A stretch of 64,000 nt of DNA, taken from contig NC_134679.1 in the NCBI RefSeq assembly GCF_024713945.1, positions 811,001 through 875,000 of the forward strand, in the 5' to 3' direction. A program made the position numbers and the translations under genes. Positions 51,701 to 64,000 of the stretch are shown piece by piece. Each line of letters starts with the position of its first letter. Within the stretch, counting starts at the first letter, position 1. Source of the DNA: Dermatophagoides farinae. Taxonomy: Eukaryota; Arthropoda; Arachnida; Sarcoptiformes; Pyroglyphidae. A model generated the notes under the pieces. That model saw only the letters and a list, made by a program, of their open reading frames with translations, was not told the origin of the DNA and searched no databases.

Positions 51701-52241
51701 ATTCTATTCATCTATCCATGAACGAATGAACATAATCAATTTCTTTTTCTGGCCAAATGAGTCCAGTGAATTTTTTTTTTTTTTTTTTTGATTCTTTAGA
51801 ATTGTTTATGTTATTCTTGATTATGACTTTCTTTTTTTTCTGTTGTTTTAATCAAATCGTCATATTTTCTGTTTGTTTGTCGATTCATTTGGTGAACTTT
51901 GCTAATCAAGAGATGATTCATGATGATGATGATGGTGGTGGTGGTGGTCAGAGAGAAAACAAATGGAAACAATCCAATGATAGAAACGGATTCATTTGTT
52001 AATTAGCATGATTTTTATTTTACAGCACTGACACGCACAATATTGTAGTTTTCTAGACACACAAAAAAAATTTACCACTCACCTTTTCATAATTAGCTGC
52101 CCATGATGAATAGAAACGATCCGTGTCCTGTGGATTTTTTGGTTTCAACAATTGATCCAATAGAAAATCGGCAGATTTTTTACTATCCAATGATTGTAAT
52201 TTCGATGTCAATGAAGTCGTTGTGGATGGATTGTCATTCAT
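48717..52241 (-). CDS. METTL27: METTL27-like SAM-dependent methyltransferase
   Basis: Class I (Rossmann) methyltransferase; the substrate of the METTL27/WBSCR27 family is not known to me. Exons 52241-52083, 49575-49221 and 48916-48717 give 237 aa, close to the family size. Exon 1 supplies a leader and FYSSWAANYEK, the family's characteristic Tyr/Trp motif. Exon 2 continues DIKEMEYNGG and holds the SAM-binding glycine loop ILDIGAGTG (about 81-88), an acidic residue Asp107 in ALDSNEEM, and the later strand YDIIIMAGVF. Exon 3 (GGFICWSMGNPK... to QVV) was found by following the donor GTATTT at 49220 to an acceptor TTTTAG at 48917; it has no in-frame Met near its start. Intron 1 is 2.5 kb, unlike the roughly 70-nt introns of most genes here; intron 2 is 304 nt. 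The enzyme fold looks intact. Family call is good; orthology is less certain. Confidence 0.87.
49576..52082 (-). other. Methyltransferase intron 1 (2.5 kb)
   Basis: Donor GTGAGT (52082), acceptor ACAG (49576). Filled with GT/AC runs (50140-50157, 50428-50442, 51630-51648), T tracts (50511-50528, 51772-51789) and CAT blocks. No nested gene recognised on either strand. Confidence 0.75.
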
Positions 52242-53977
52242 ATTTTCACATCGATATCTAATAACGATTATTTGATTGAATAATTGATTGATTTATTGAT
52301 GAGAAACACATCTACTGAAGCAAAGAAAATGTTTTCTAATTTATATAGCAAAAAAATTTAAAATCAATGACAATTTTTTTTGGCAAAATCCAATCATTCT
52401 AATCATTGATTGATTTGACATTTTTTTCCCCGTGTTTTGATTCACTGAAATATCACCAATTTTTGTTTGTTTTATATCATATCTAAATGATTGGAATTTG
52501 AAAATCAATAAAAAAAAATTTAAAGCTGAAAATCCGACAAATTTTGATCCAAATCAAACAAATAAAAACTAAACAAACAGACAGATGAATCAGATATTTG
52601 ATTTGTATGAAAAAAAAATTTGAATTCAAACAAATTTTCTTGTGTATCCATTCATTCATTGATAATGGGGAAAATCTTTGATCCCATATACACTTATTTG
52701 CTTGTCAGACAAAAAAAAAAGACAAAAATAAAGTTTTATGTTTGAAAAATTTCATTTTGTTTACAGAAAAAAAACAAACATGAAGAAGAATCTAAATATG
52801 GAAATCTTGATGTGTGAATATTGCATTATCGATATTTTAAAGAATCTTGTTTCTCGTATTTTTTTTTTTTTTTTTTTGATATTTAAATTCATGATCATCA
52901 ATGACCATTTTTTTTGCCTGCAATATTTACATTACAATATTTTCCTCAGGGTGTATGTTCATATGTTCATCGTTGATATCATCGATAGCAACAAAGATGT
53001 TATGGCAAGACAAGCAATGAAAAAAAAAGATTCTTAACAGCAGCAGCACATTTTAATGATGTAGTTAAATGTGCGATTCTGATTCTGGTTGTGAATGAAT
53101 ATTTATTTCAATAGAATTTTTTATTTTCCTCCACTCATGCACTTGAATTTAAGCAATTCGTGTGTGGAATTAATCATCATCATCATCATCATTTTTCCAT
53201 AGTGATGATTTGATACTGGATTTTTTTTTTAGTTTAGTTTAAAAAAATGAATACTAATTAATTTCAAATATCATTATGTTTGGCCAATTGTAAATTTTTT
53301 CCTTTCTTTCTGTTGTTGTTGTTGTTGTTAGTGTAATTTACATTTGAAAACATTCAATTGGAAACACAAAAAAAAATTCCAATTTATCATTCGTTTTATT
53401 CGGAGAAAAAAATGAAAATGAAAATGTTTTTTTCTTCATTTTGTTTTTCAGTTTTTTTTTCAACAAAAAACACAAGCATTTTAACTTTTTCTTTTTGCTG
53501 CCACTACTTCTTTTATCATCCATTTTTTATCATCATGATTACGCTTCAATTCATTCGACAAACGAAAATTTGTATTTATTTATTTTTTGTTGCACAAAAT
53601 TTCATTTTTCGATATATAGATTCGTTTATGATTGTTTGGACAGCGCCACCAAATTTTCAATTTTTATTTTACGTGCATATACAACAACAACAACAACAAC
53701 AACATATTAATCCGAAAAAGTTTTTTTTTGCCCACCAAAATGAACTTGAATTGGATTTCGAACCAAAAAAAAACGGAAAACGGAGAAAAATGTGTTTTTT
53801 TCACAACCAAATTCTATTAAGAATCTCGAATTCTTTTCGCTCGATGAACATTATCATTTTGATAAATGGATTTTGTCATGTTATGTTATGATGTTGTTTT
53901 TTTTTATCTCATCTCGTGTTGTCAAGATGATTGTAATCTAAAAACAAATTTTTTTTTCCACCACTGATGACAAACAT

Positions 53978-53996
53978 CACAACCCTGAGGGTTGTG
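53978..53996. other. Perfect hairpin followed by an A tract
   Basis: CACAACCC-TGA-GGGTTGTG: 8-bp stem with four G-C pairs and a 3-nt loop, followed five bases later by a run of A. GC-rich for its surroundings. Function unknown. Confidence 0.6.
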
Positions 53997-56900
53997 CTTC
54001 AAAAAAAAAAAAATAAATAAATATTATTATCATCATCAACATCGATAGACAACATGAATAAAGATTAAAATGAAAATATTCAAGTTTCACATCAACACAG
54101 GAAAACAGTGATGAAAAAAAAAATGATAATTTGCAATTCACAATAATTTTTTTTCCAGGGGAATTTCCTTAATGGAAACGAAAAATTCCCCGAAAAAAAA
54201 ATTTGCATCCTTGAAGAATGTGATTAAATAAAACCAAGAAAGAGAGAGAGAGGAAAAAACATTCGGAATAAACATCCGGAAATTAATTTTAACCAATCAA
54301 ACAACAAATGATGAAAATTAATTGAAATTACAATATGAAAACTTTGTTATCATCCCATTTGATGATGATGATGATGGTGAAAATAAATTTCTAATGGCTA
54401 AAGTTTAGAAAATTGATTAAAATTAACTTACAATTATCGAAATTAACCTTATTTTTTAACGTCATCAATGAGAAGTCCTTGCAACAACAACAACAACAAC
54501 AAAAACACCCGAAATAATAGATTGATAAATATCAGAATGATTCGAAAAATAATCCAAGTTACAAGTATATTGTTACTTTTGTTTTTTATTAAACACAAAC
54601 ACACACACACAAACAGGTATTATATAGAAATGTAGACATTCAATTCAACTGGAATGCTTCTGCTACTCGATGATTTTTTTTTCGAAAATTTCCCCGAAAA
54701 AATTACGTTCCACCACCACCATCACCATTTAGATTTTTTTCCTCTACTTTCTATTCCTTTTTTTTTGTTTGGGTTTTGAATGACACCAGTTCTGGCGCCA
54801 TACACACACACACACACACACATACAGTGTACAACAACCAGCAAGTCGACTTGCAGAACCGAATCGATAGCAGTATATTCAATTGGGCTTTTTTTGTGTA
54901 TTTGTGTGTGTGTGTGTGTGTTTGGATTCTGTCAAATTCATTTAAATGAAATGAATTTCATCGTCATCATTGTTGTTTCTTAGCTAGTTTATCATTAGCC
55001 AACGGAAAAAGAAAATCACAACATATTAGACATTTATCGACGTTCGACATAGTGGAAAAAAACTGGACAACGGAAAAAAAACGCATCCATTTCATTTCAT
55101 TTCATTCATTCATCCAAAATAAATTTTCTATCATCATCATCATCGTCGTATCAATGAAATATTTTTCAGTCCTTTTTTCATTTTTTTTTATATTTCCACC
55201 AAACACCAACACCAACGCCAACACCAACTCTCACACACATATGTTTGATTGATGTGATGATTGATTTTTTTTCGATTTTTTTTTGTTATCAAAAATTTTT
55301 CTTTTATTGTGTTTAGTGTGTGTGTGTGTGTGTGTGCATGAATTCATGGGTCATGATCATGATCGATTTCATATACTCGATTATTCATTGTGTGTGTGTG
55401 TGTCACACTATTGTTGTTGATCATCATCATCATCATGGCAAAAATAAAATCTGTTTGATTTTTGTTCTTCTTCTGATGAAATTTTGTTTATTTCAGCAAA
55501 AAAAAAAATCAAAATCAAAATCAACACATTCTCCACTGTCTGTTTGTTTCCCTGTAAATGGTGTGATAATCTTTGATCTTTGTCTTTTTTTTTCAATTTC
55601 CTATGAATCAATTGAAACTAAAAAAAAAACACTTGAATACTACTAATTTGATAAAACTATATATTGATATTTATGCACATATCAATAATATAATTGATCA
55701 TCCGATGACATAACAACAACAACATCCGGTCATTCAGCATTATTGATTTCCAAGAATTTTTGTTCAAGTGCAAAATCAAAATTTTTGATGCAAACAAAAA
55801 CTAAAACAGTGGAAAAAAAAGTTTATCCAACATAATCAATACATCAAAACCTCAGCAACAATATAACAGAAATTATCCAAAAAAAAAAAAAAAAAATTTT
55901 TTGTGCAAAATGAAAAATTTCATCATCATCACCATCATCATAAAAATTTGATTAATCAAACGATAAAAATAAAGGTAAACGAATATGAATTAAATTTTCA
56001 TTTCATTTTCAATAATCGAAAATCGAATAATTCGATTTCTTCTTTTGCTTGATATGTACTCGAATGAAAGACGATTTCTCTCTCTTTCTCTCTCTTTCCC
56101 TCTCCTGCTTGCTTCAAATACAGACGATATGACAAAAAAAAAATTTCTGTCAACACAACCACCACCACCATCGTAATTATTGAATGCACCGATGAAAGTA
56201 TATCATAATTTCTATACCCGTATAAAAAATTCTGTCTAATATAATTCCGAAATGAACCCATAATGAAAACGATATATGTATATGTGTGTTTTTGAGTGAA
56301 CCAAAACGAAAAAAAAAATTTCAAATTTCAAATTCTGATCACATATTGTTGTAATTTTTTTTTTATTTACTATTCTGGTGGTTACATAATTTTTTTTGTC
56401 TCTAGTGTCATTATTATGAATATGGTTGTTGATATCATCGATGATGATGACGTTTAGTTTTATGTCATTTAGTCGAGTTGGTTAATCATTTCTACCTAGT
56501 TGAGTGGAGAAAACAGTTAGGGAAAAAAATTCTGAAAATTCCAAATTTCATTAGGTTTTTATCTGCGGTTGTTTTTTTGTTGGTGTTTTTCTTTTTTATT
56601 CATTATCAATTTTATTTGTCATTTTTCATATTTGAATTTGTCAACCTTTTTTTCGTTGTTTTTGTTGTTTTATTTTCGTCTTTTATTTTGCTTGAAGCTG
56701 CTTCTTCATTTTGATTCCGATTCCATATGATGATGACGATGAACAGGGGAAAAAAATAAAATTAATCGAAATTGACGCCAACACCAAATGATTGGAATTG
56801 AAAATGGAATTTTTCATTTTTCCATGAAATTCTTTTCATTTTGATTTTTAGCTTCAAAAAAAAAATGATCATCACGGAATTTTTTTTCCAATTTTCTTTA

Positions 56901-57458
56901 TTTTGGTTTGAAAGTAAATTAATTACGAATGAAATAAATGAACAAAGCAAAAAAAAAAACAATTAGCACCCAATTATAAGTAGTGGCAATTTTTTACATT
57001 GAAATACAAAAATCTATGGGACTTGGGAAAATGACCAACGGACATTTTTTTTTTTTTTTGACATTCACCAATAATGTCAACAAGAATTTGAAAATAACAA
57101 CTACTTATATATCTAGAATAAAATTGTCCAATTTGTTGATCATTTCATTTTGAGTGGAGTGGAATAATAATAGTAAAAAAAAAGAAAGTTTGCAGAATCT
57201 CAAAATTTTTGTTTTTTTCACTCAATTTTTTGTTCTTGATTTACCAGTGGCTAAGGATCAAAACAACAACAATGTTTATGTTGATGATAAAGATGACAAT
57301 ACAATACAAAACTTTTTTTTCACCACTACTTTCAAATAAAATCCACTTTGAACGATGAAAAATGACAATGTCAAAAGATCTAAAGATTTTTTTTTTTTGT
57401 TTCTTTGTTTTTTTTTCTTTCTATTCTCTAAATATATCGGACACAAAATGATTTTTGC

Positions 57459-57476
57459 TGTCGTTGTCGTTGTTGT

Positions 57477-57521
<45 letters not shown>
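57459..57521. repeat. GTT/GTC trinucleotide microsatellite, about 21 units
   Basis: Nearly pure GTT with a few GTC units, read as poly-Val on plus and poly-Thr on minus; no gene context. Confidence 0.9.
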
Positions 57522-58086
57522 GACAGTGAAACGAAAATATGAACACAACCATGAGAAACAAACAGAAAAAAGTTTCATATTTTTTTCATTTTGTTTTTTT
57601 GTTTGTTAGTCTGAATATTTGATTTTTTTTTACGTTTTTTTTTTTTTTTTTTTTTGCTACTGCCATTGTTGTTTTGTCCAGTAATTTTCGTCTGTTGACG
57701 TGTTGAGATTCATTATCCATTAATGAATGTTGACTTGTGTGTTTTTTTTTTTTTTTTTTTTTTGTTGGTTCACTATTTGTGGACCGGACATAGCAAAATT
57801 TGTCTTTCTTTTTCTTGTGTGTGTGTGTGTATGTGTGTTTGTCTTGATAATAATCAGTAGTAGCATTTGTTTGATTGTTGATAATAATAATAATAATTAT
57901 GATTAATTTATATTTGACCCGTGAATGATGATCAAGATCATGATGAATATTGAATTGGATAATGTTCTGATTATTAGTACTACGAGTATCTAGTGATCTA
58001 CTGATCTTTTCTCTCTCTCATTCTCACTCATTCACGATAATTAGCATTTGCCATGTTTTCGTCCATATTTGACATTGACCATGTTT

Positions 58087-58090
<4 letters not shown>

Positions 58091-58169
<79 letters not shown>
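58091..58169. repeat. (TC)n dinucleotide microsatellite, about 39 units
   Basis: Uninterrupted TC repeat of 79 nt, the longest pure repeat in the window. Confidence 0.97.
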
Positions 58170-58172
<3 letters not shown>

Positions 58173-58439
58173 TGTGTCCAAACATGAAATATAAAAAAAC
58201 GAACAAGGTGGAAAATAAAAATTTGTAACATTGTTGTCATGTTACAATAACAACAAAAAATTTTTCTTCTTTGTTTGTCGATAATGACGTCAATGAGAAG
58301 AAAAATTGTGCGCACCAAAAAAAAACAACTCAAAATCCGAACCGGGCATTCGAGTAATTTTTTTCAGTTTATTGCATAAAATATTCATAAAAAATGTAAT
58401 TGCCGCAATTTTTTCTTTTTTTTCTGGTAACTGACCAGC

Positions 58440-58463
58440 TGTGTGTGTGTGTGTGTGTGTGTG
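58440..58463. repeat. (TG)12 microsatellite
   Basis: Pure TG repeat; a second GT run (58579-58600) and an AC run (58742-58768) lie within 330 bp. Confidence 0.9.
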
Positions 58464-58743
58464 TTTTATTACTCGTAAGGCCGAGACAAATAATTGACCA
58501 AAAAAAAATTTTATTTAAAAAATTTTTTTTTCTCTTTGGTCTACTATAATCCGTTAACATTTTTGATTTTTATTCAGCATGTGTGTGTGTGTGTGTGTGT
58601 GAATGTGGGTGTGGGTGTGGATGTGAATTTTTTTTCTGATTTTTTATTTCTTCTGAACATAAAACACATTGAATTATTCATTTTGATTCATTGTAAAAAA
58701 AATTGTGAAAAAAAAATTCATAATGGCAAACATTTTATGCACG

Positions 58744-58774
<31 letters not shown>

Positions 58775-60758
58775 AGAGAGAGAACAAATGATGAAATTGC
58801 AAGAAAAAAAACAAATAACAATGATAAACAAAGCAAAAACCATCCGCACACACACACAGACGGAGCACGTTGTTTATACATCATTTTTGTTTGGTTGCCA
58901 ATAAGAATTTCATTTTTAGAAACAAAAATTTTTTATTTAAATTCGCAGAATTTTTATTCAGCGAGAGAGAGAGAGAGATGGACACATGTTATTCATTTCG
59001 TATTATCATGTGAATGTAAAATGAATGCCAATAAACCAACAAAGCAAATCGAATAAAATGAAAATTTCAATGTAGAATGAAACAAATTGAATTTTTTTTT
59101 TTTTTTTTTGGAAATTTCAGCAAAGTTTATAAATTTTTCATCAGTTTTTTTTTCGTCTGGTTTCCGGTGGAAAAAAGTGATAACCACAAAATTTAAATCT
59201 GTTTTGTCTGTGTCATAATTTAAATTCTGATTCAAAAGATTTGGCTGTCTGTGAATGATATCAATTTGGTTTTTTTTTTCAAAAAAATGACCACACTACA
59301 CCTGGAATAAATTATTTCAAGTACCCTGATTCTATTTTCCAAAGAATAAAAAAGCTGAGAATCACTTTTCTCAAATTAAGAATACCGAGAATTTGAAAAG
59401 AATTTTTTTTTTTTTGATTTCTGTGCACGTCAAAGAAGAAATAATTTAATGTATCATCATCATTCATCTATCGGTGAAGAATTTTGCTTATCTGAATTTA
59501 GCTTCAGGTTAAATATATGATTTTTTTTCAATTATTTTTCACTTTCGGACAAACATACACACCCACACACACCTTGAAAGGCTGCCATCACAAGTTAATA
59601 ATGTTTTTCAGATGAAAGAAAAAAATGAGAAATTTCCAAGAAAAAGAGAAAAACATTCTTAAAAATAGACATTTTTTCCATTATATCATCATCATTATTC
59701 ATTGTTTTAAACAAGCACACGCAATTTGGTTGAACGACAAAACCCAAAAAAAAAAAAAATTATTTTCGAGAATAGTCGGCAATCAATCAATCAATTGTAT
59801 CGTCATCGTGGGAAAAAAATACCCGTAAGCGTTTTATGATGATTTGGTAATAATGAAGAAAAAAAAACAAAACAAAAGACAAAATCAATCAATACTGATT
59901 TTAATGAAAAAAAATAATAAATTGTCTTTGAACTTCTTGCACTATGAATATAATTTGCCATTATTCAATTACGTATGAAAATTTTTTTTTGTTCGTTGGT
60001 TTTTCTGGAATTTTCATTCACTTTTACAATATATAAACAATCCATTGTTATGGAATCAAAACAAAAAAAAAATCGCTTCAGATCGATACATTTCTGGAAT
60101 TTTTTTTTCCAGTTTTCAATATTCTTGAATGAAAAAAAAGTATCGATAAACAGAAAAAAAACCCAGCCACACACACAGAATAAAAATGAAATGAAAATTT
60201 AAATCTCACGATAATGATGATGATCTTGGCCATTATTTTTTTTTTGTTACTACACCACCATCATCATCATGCTATACTAATTTACATATGAAAACCATTT
60301 TTAAGGCTGTTTTTTCGTTGTTATTGTTTTTGTTGTTGCCATCACACACACACACACACACAAAACAAACATTGAATAACCGAAAAAATTACTTTATAGG
60401 CCAACAACACTATATTTTTTTAATCAAAAAAAAAAGTAAAAAAAATAAATTGGTTATGTTTTGATACAATTTTTCTCTCACTTTCGTTTGAAATCATAAT
60501 GGTTCTCTTGTGAGCCATTTTGATTATGATGATGATTATACTGATGATGTTATTCATGGTAAACCGGAAGACATTGTCAAGAGAGGGCAAAAAATAACAC
60601 AGATACATTTTCAAGAAAAAAAAACATATTTTTTATTCCGGTTTGCAACCAAGAAAAAAAATTACGAAAAAATCTTTTTTCATCATCATCATCATCATCA
60701 TCTTCGTCATTTCATAACGGAAATGTTTTCAAATATGAAAAAAAATAAAATAAATAAC

Positions 60759-60774
60759 CGTCACTATAGTGACG
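60759..60774. other. 16-bp perfect palindrome
   Basis: CGTCACTATAGTGACG is its own reverse complement. The half-site CGTCA / TGACG resembles a CREB/bZIP site in each arm; function not shown. Confidence 0.5.
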
Positions 60775-61731
60775 TACAATGGTAGAACCAAGAACAACTT
60801 TTTCAAGTCATATTATTATTATCTTTCAATATTAACAAAAATTTTCATTCGATCATCCCGATAGGTGATCAATTTTGGCCCCGCAACAAAAAAAAAAAAA
60901 ATAAAATAAATATCCGGCGATAAATAGTGGCAAACAACAGCCATTCAATTCAAGAGTTACCAAGTGAAAAAAAAACCGACAACATTTGCATATGGCCTAA
61001 ATATATTAGATTAGCTTGAACACTATTTATGAAACTGACCAAAAAAAAAAACGAAAAAAAAACGAAATGTCCAGCCATATAGAAAGATTGATTAGTTCAA
61101 GTTTCAACATGGATATTGTTGTTGTTGTTGTTGTTTGACTGTGCAAATAAACTTTTTTTTGTTTTTTTACCAGTTTATTTAATTGATTTTCTACTGTGTG
61201 CCCTTTTCAATGCTAATTATTTGGTTCAAATTTTTCTGTCGGTTTTTTGAACCATAGTTTTTTTTTCTCTTTACTCGGTAATAACAAATTACCAATCAAC
61301 ACTCGTATTTTTTTTTGTTTATCTGTGGATTGGGCAACACTGAGCAAACAAACGAACCAGAACCATAGACATGGAATTTCAAATGAATTAAAAATTTTTT
61401 TTTTTTTTTTTTGATCTCGAATATAATTCATTTTGATGAAAATTATGTGTCACAAAGAATTTTCCTAATTTTTTTTTTTTGACTGTCTACAATCCACACA
61501 TTTGTAATATGATGATGATGATGACAGACGTACATTACAATTTCTCATCATCTGCTTATCATTACAGGAAATGAAAATATGTTTGGCTTATTTTTTTTTG
61601 CGAAGATAATATCGTTGATGATGATAATAATAATAATAATAGTGACAATGGAAGATATTATTTTCTTTCGATGAACAAAACAAAAAGAAAAGACCCGAAT
61701 TAATGAATAATTCTCTTTTGCAACTGAATAA

Positions 61732-61760
61732 ATGATGATGATGATGATGATGATGATGAT
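61732..61760. repeat. (ATG)n trinucleotide microsatellite
   Basis: About nine ATG/GAT units in non-coding sequence, the same motif that encodes His, Asp or Ser runs inside genes of this window. Confidence 0.85.
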
Positions 61761-63675
61761 TATGGTGACGATAATGCATACATACCATTGTCTTTTTTCG
61801 GTTATTGGCTAATGATGGTGATTCTATTTTTTTTGTTCTCTTCATTGATGAGCAAATCTTTTAATTCTATTTTTTTTCTGCTGAAAATCCTTCGAATCGA
61901 ATTATATCAGTTTATTATTCTGATTTGCAAGTACAGTTCTATTTAGTTTGGAGAGAACAAAAAAAATTTCAAACAAACAAACCAATAAAATCACCACCGC
62001 TGTGCGTTGTTGTTGTTGTTGTTGTTGTTGTTCCATTGATATTTTTGTCCAGAATTTTTTTTTTGTAGCATGAACAAGTGAGAAAAAAAATTCAAATTTT
62101 ATCCATTCTCATTGTTAATTTGATTTCATCTTGTTTCATGTGACAAATATAACAAAATTTTGCTGCATCAACAACTGCATTGTTATTGCATTTACAATGA
62201 TGATAATAATAATAATAATTTACATTATGTATAAAGTGAAAATTAAAACAATTCAAGTATAGAATCTGGATATTCTGGATTCTTTTCCCAGTTTTTTTTT
62301 TCTTTGTTCTGTCCATCATTATCATGATCATATTACTTTACATATAATGACAACAAATTCAAATTATCGCCAAATGTGTGTGTGTTCAATTAATGACATA
62401 ACATAAATGACTATGATAAAATGAAAACGAAAAATTTCTCCCACTACATAGACAATAATCACAAAACATTGTCGATATAGAAAAATGAAGAAGAATGATG
62501 AAATTTTTTCCTGATTCTTATTATTCTTCCCCCCCAAAAAAAATTGTCTAATTCGATGCATTCTTGATCGTGATATACACACATTTTTATATCATTCGAT
62601 CAGAATCTAAGTGTGTGACGAAAAAGTTTTTTTTTCTTTTCTTTACAGCCTCAATCACATTGAATCAAGAAAATGAAAAAAGCATGATGAGACAAATGAA
62701 CAAATCAAGCATTAAATGAACCAAAAATGAATCGTCTCATTTATAATCTCGTGAAGAATCTTTTTAGATCACACACACACACACACACAGAATCGATATT
62801 GAAAGAATTGTATAGAATAATTTTCTGCCTATCTCAAAAGTTCATTTGTTGCTACAGATATGTGCCGACTCATCATTATTGTTGTTGTTGTTGTTGTTGT
62901 CATTTTGATTGTTTGTTTGTGGAAACAGGAAACAAAAAGCAACAACTACAAACAAATAATGACAAATCAAATTTGACTTTTTGTTTCATTTATTTATTTA
63001 TCTATTTTTTTGCCATCTCAAAAAACCAAACGTAGCCAGTCACATATACAGGAACTTTGGCAAAAAAAAACCAGCAATAAAATCACAATCATTCATTAGT
63101 TCAAACGAATCCACTTCATACATCTTGATGAAATGTGGATTTAGAATATTTTTTTACATTCAGGAAACCAGAGAAACAAAAATCATAAATTGTCAATGAT
63201 GACATCATCATAATCAGCAAACAAATTATTATTATTGGAATGAGAAAAAATGAAGAAAAAATGAAACAATTTTTGTAAATAGCGAAAAAAATAAAAAATG
63301 CAAACATTGCAAACATTCTATGGCTTTGTGTGTTTGTTTCTGGTTGATGATTATGATCAGTGGAGAAAAAAAAACATGACCAACCTAACCAACCAATCAG
63401 TGTGCTTTAGAAGATGATTAATTGATGATTTTTTTTTCTGGATTCTCAATTTTTCATTTTTTTTTAAATAAAAAATTTTGCTGTATCATAAACGTGTTTT
63501 TTTAACAGTTTTTAGAGACCAAGATACAAGGAATATTAGACCACTACAGACAAGTGATTTGGGAATAAAAATTTTGTTTTTTTTTCAAAAGAAAAAAAAC
63601 CTTGAATTTCAGCAGTTTGTTGTTTATTGTTGTAATGAATCTAGTGTGTCGTCATCATCGTCATCGTCGTCGTCA

Positions 63676-63700
63676 TTTTTTTTTTTTTTTTTTTTTTTTT
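63676..63700. repeat. Poly(T) tract, 25 nt
   Basis: Pure T run following a GTC/ATC-rich stretch. Confidence 0.9.
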
Positions 63701-64000
63701 GATTCAAGAAATTGCATTTTGGGAAACAAAAAATGCATGTATGATGCAAATATAAAGAAACAACAGCCAAAAAAAAAATCTGATAAATTAGATTAAAATT
63801 AATTATCATCAACATCATTTACTATGGAAATCAAAGAAAGTATATATCCATGTCTGTGTGTGTGTGTAAGCGAGAGATGAAATGAAATTTCATTATAATT
63901 TTTTTTTCTTTATGCAAAATAACTACCACCACCACCACCACACCACCACCAGCAGCAGCAAATGATGATGATGTTGATGATGACAATTTATCATTTAGTT

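Larger units (their letters stand above)
52242..64000. other. 11.8-kb stretch without a recognisable gene
   Basis: All frames here are short, repeat-derived or rich in Phe/Lys from T/A tracts; none shows a domain. It contains the longest microsatellites of the window (TC at 58091-58169, GTT at 57459-57521, GT/AC at 58440-58463 and 58742-58768, GAT at 61732-61760, 25 T at 63676-63700). Two short perfect palindromes occur (53978-53996, 60759-60774). It may be intergenic or part of a long intron of a gene lying to the right. Confidence 0.6.

Noticed and set aside
53358-53891. 177-codon plus-strand frame
   Set aside because: Composition is Phe/Ile/Lys from T and A tracts with a CAA repeat; no domain or splice support.
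57276-57578. Frames with poly-Thr (minus) and poly-Val (plus)
   Set aside because: Both come from the GTT repeat at 57459-57521.
58024-58206. Minus-strand frame made of Arg-Glu repeats
   Set aside because: Direct translation of the TC microsatellite.
60761-60770. TCACTATAG resembling part of a phage T7 promoter
   Set aside because: Only the core matches, as part of a palindrome; the upstream half of the promoter is absent.

Overview
The window looks like nuclear DNA of a small-genome arthropod, most likely an astigmatid mite of the house-dust-mite or scab-mite type. This is inference from several traits. The DNA is very AT-rich. Most introns are about 60-110 nt with GT...AG ends and pyrimidine-rich acceptors. 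CAT/GAT, CAA and GT/AC microsatellites are everywhere. The proteins (Abl starting MGAQ, an ITP/CHH neuropeptide, ABCG transporters) are arthropod-like and full of His, Asp, Asn and Gln runs. No tRNA, rRNA, CRISPR array, prophage or intact transposon was recognised.

Layout. 1-6544 (minus strand): two tandem ABCG transporters. One is catalytically normal and runs off the left edge. The other is a very long fused (NBD-TMD)2 protein of about 1641 aa whose two ATPase modules are both degenerate. 9914-12054 (minus): a sushi-domain single-pass membrane protein. 14655-24377 (plus): the complete Abl tyrosine kinase in five coding exons, with SH3, SH2, kinase, a long disordered tail and a C-terminal F-actin-binding domain. 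25080-28743 (minus): three tandem valacyclovirase/BPHL-like alpha/beta hydrolases with the same intron position. Their nucleophile position holds Ser, Gly and Cys respectively. 29786-30199 (plus): an ion-transport-peptide/CHH-family neuropeptide precursor. It converges on RFC1, the clamp-loader large subunit (30380-33256, minus), which appears to lack the BRCT domain. 35533-37296 (minus): GOPC/PIST, a Golgi coiled-coil/PDZ protein. 44432-47820 (plus): a TMEM198-like multipass membrane protein whose reading frame is broken by one extra T in a T7 run. 48717-52241 (minus): a METTL27-like methyltransferase with a 2.5 kb intron.

The remaining sequence (about 6.5-9.9, 12.1-14.6, 33.3-35.5, 37.3-44.4 and 52.2-64.0 kb, plus Abl intron 1) holds microsatellites, T/A homopolymers and no convincing gene. 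These stretches may be intergenic, UTR or introns of genes reaching outside the window. The genes do not form one pathway. The two clusters of local duplication (ABCG and hydrolases) show the same theme: one copy keeps its catalytic residues while neighbours lose or swap them. These are the best candidates for undescribed biology here. For every multi-exon gene the exons I propose sum to a multiple of three with the frame open throughout, except the TMEM198-like gene, which does so only after discounting one base.
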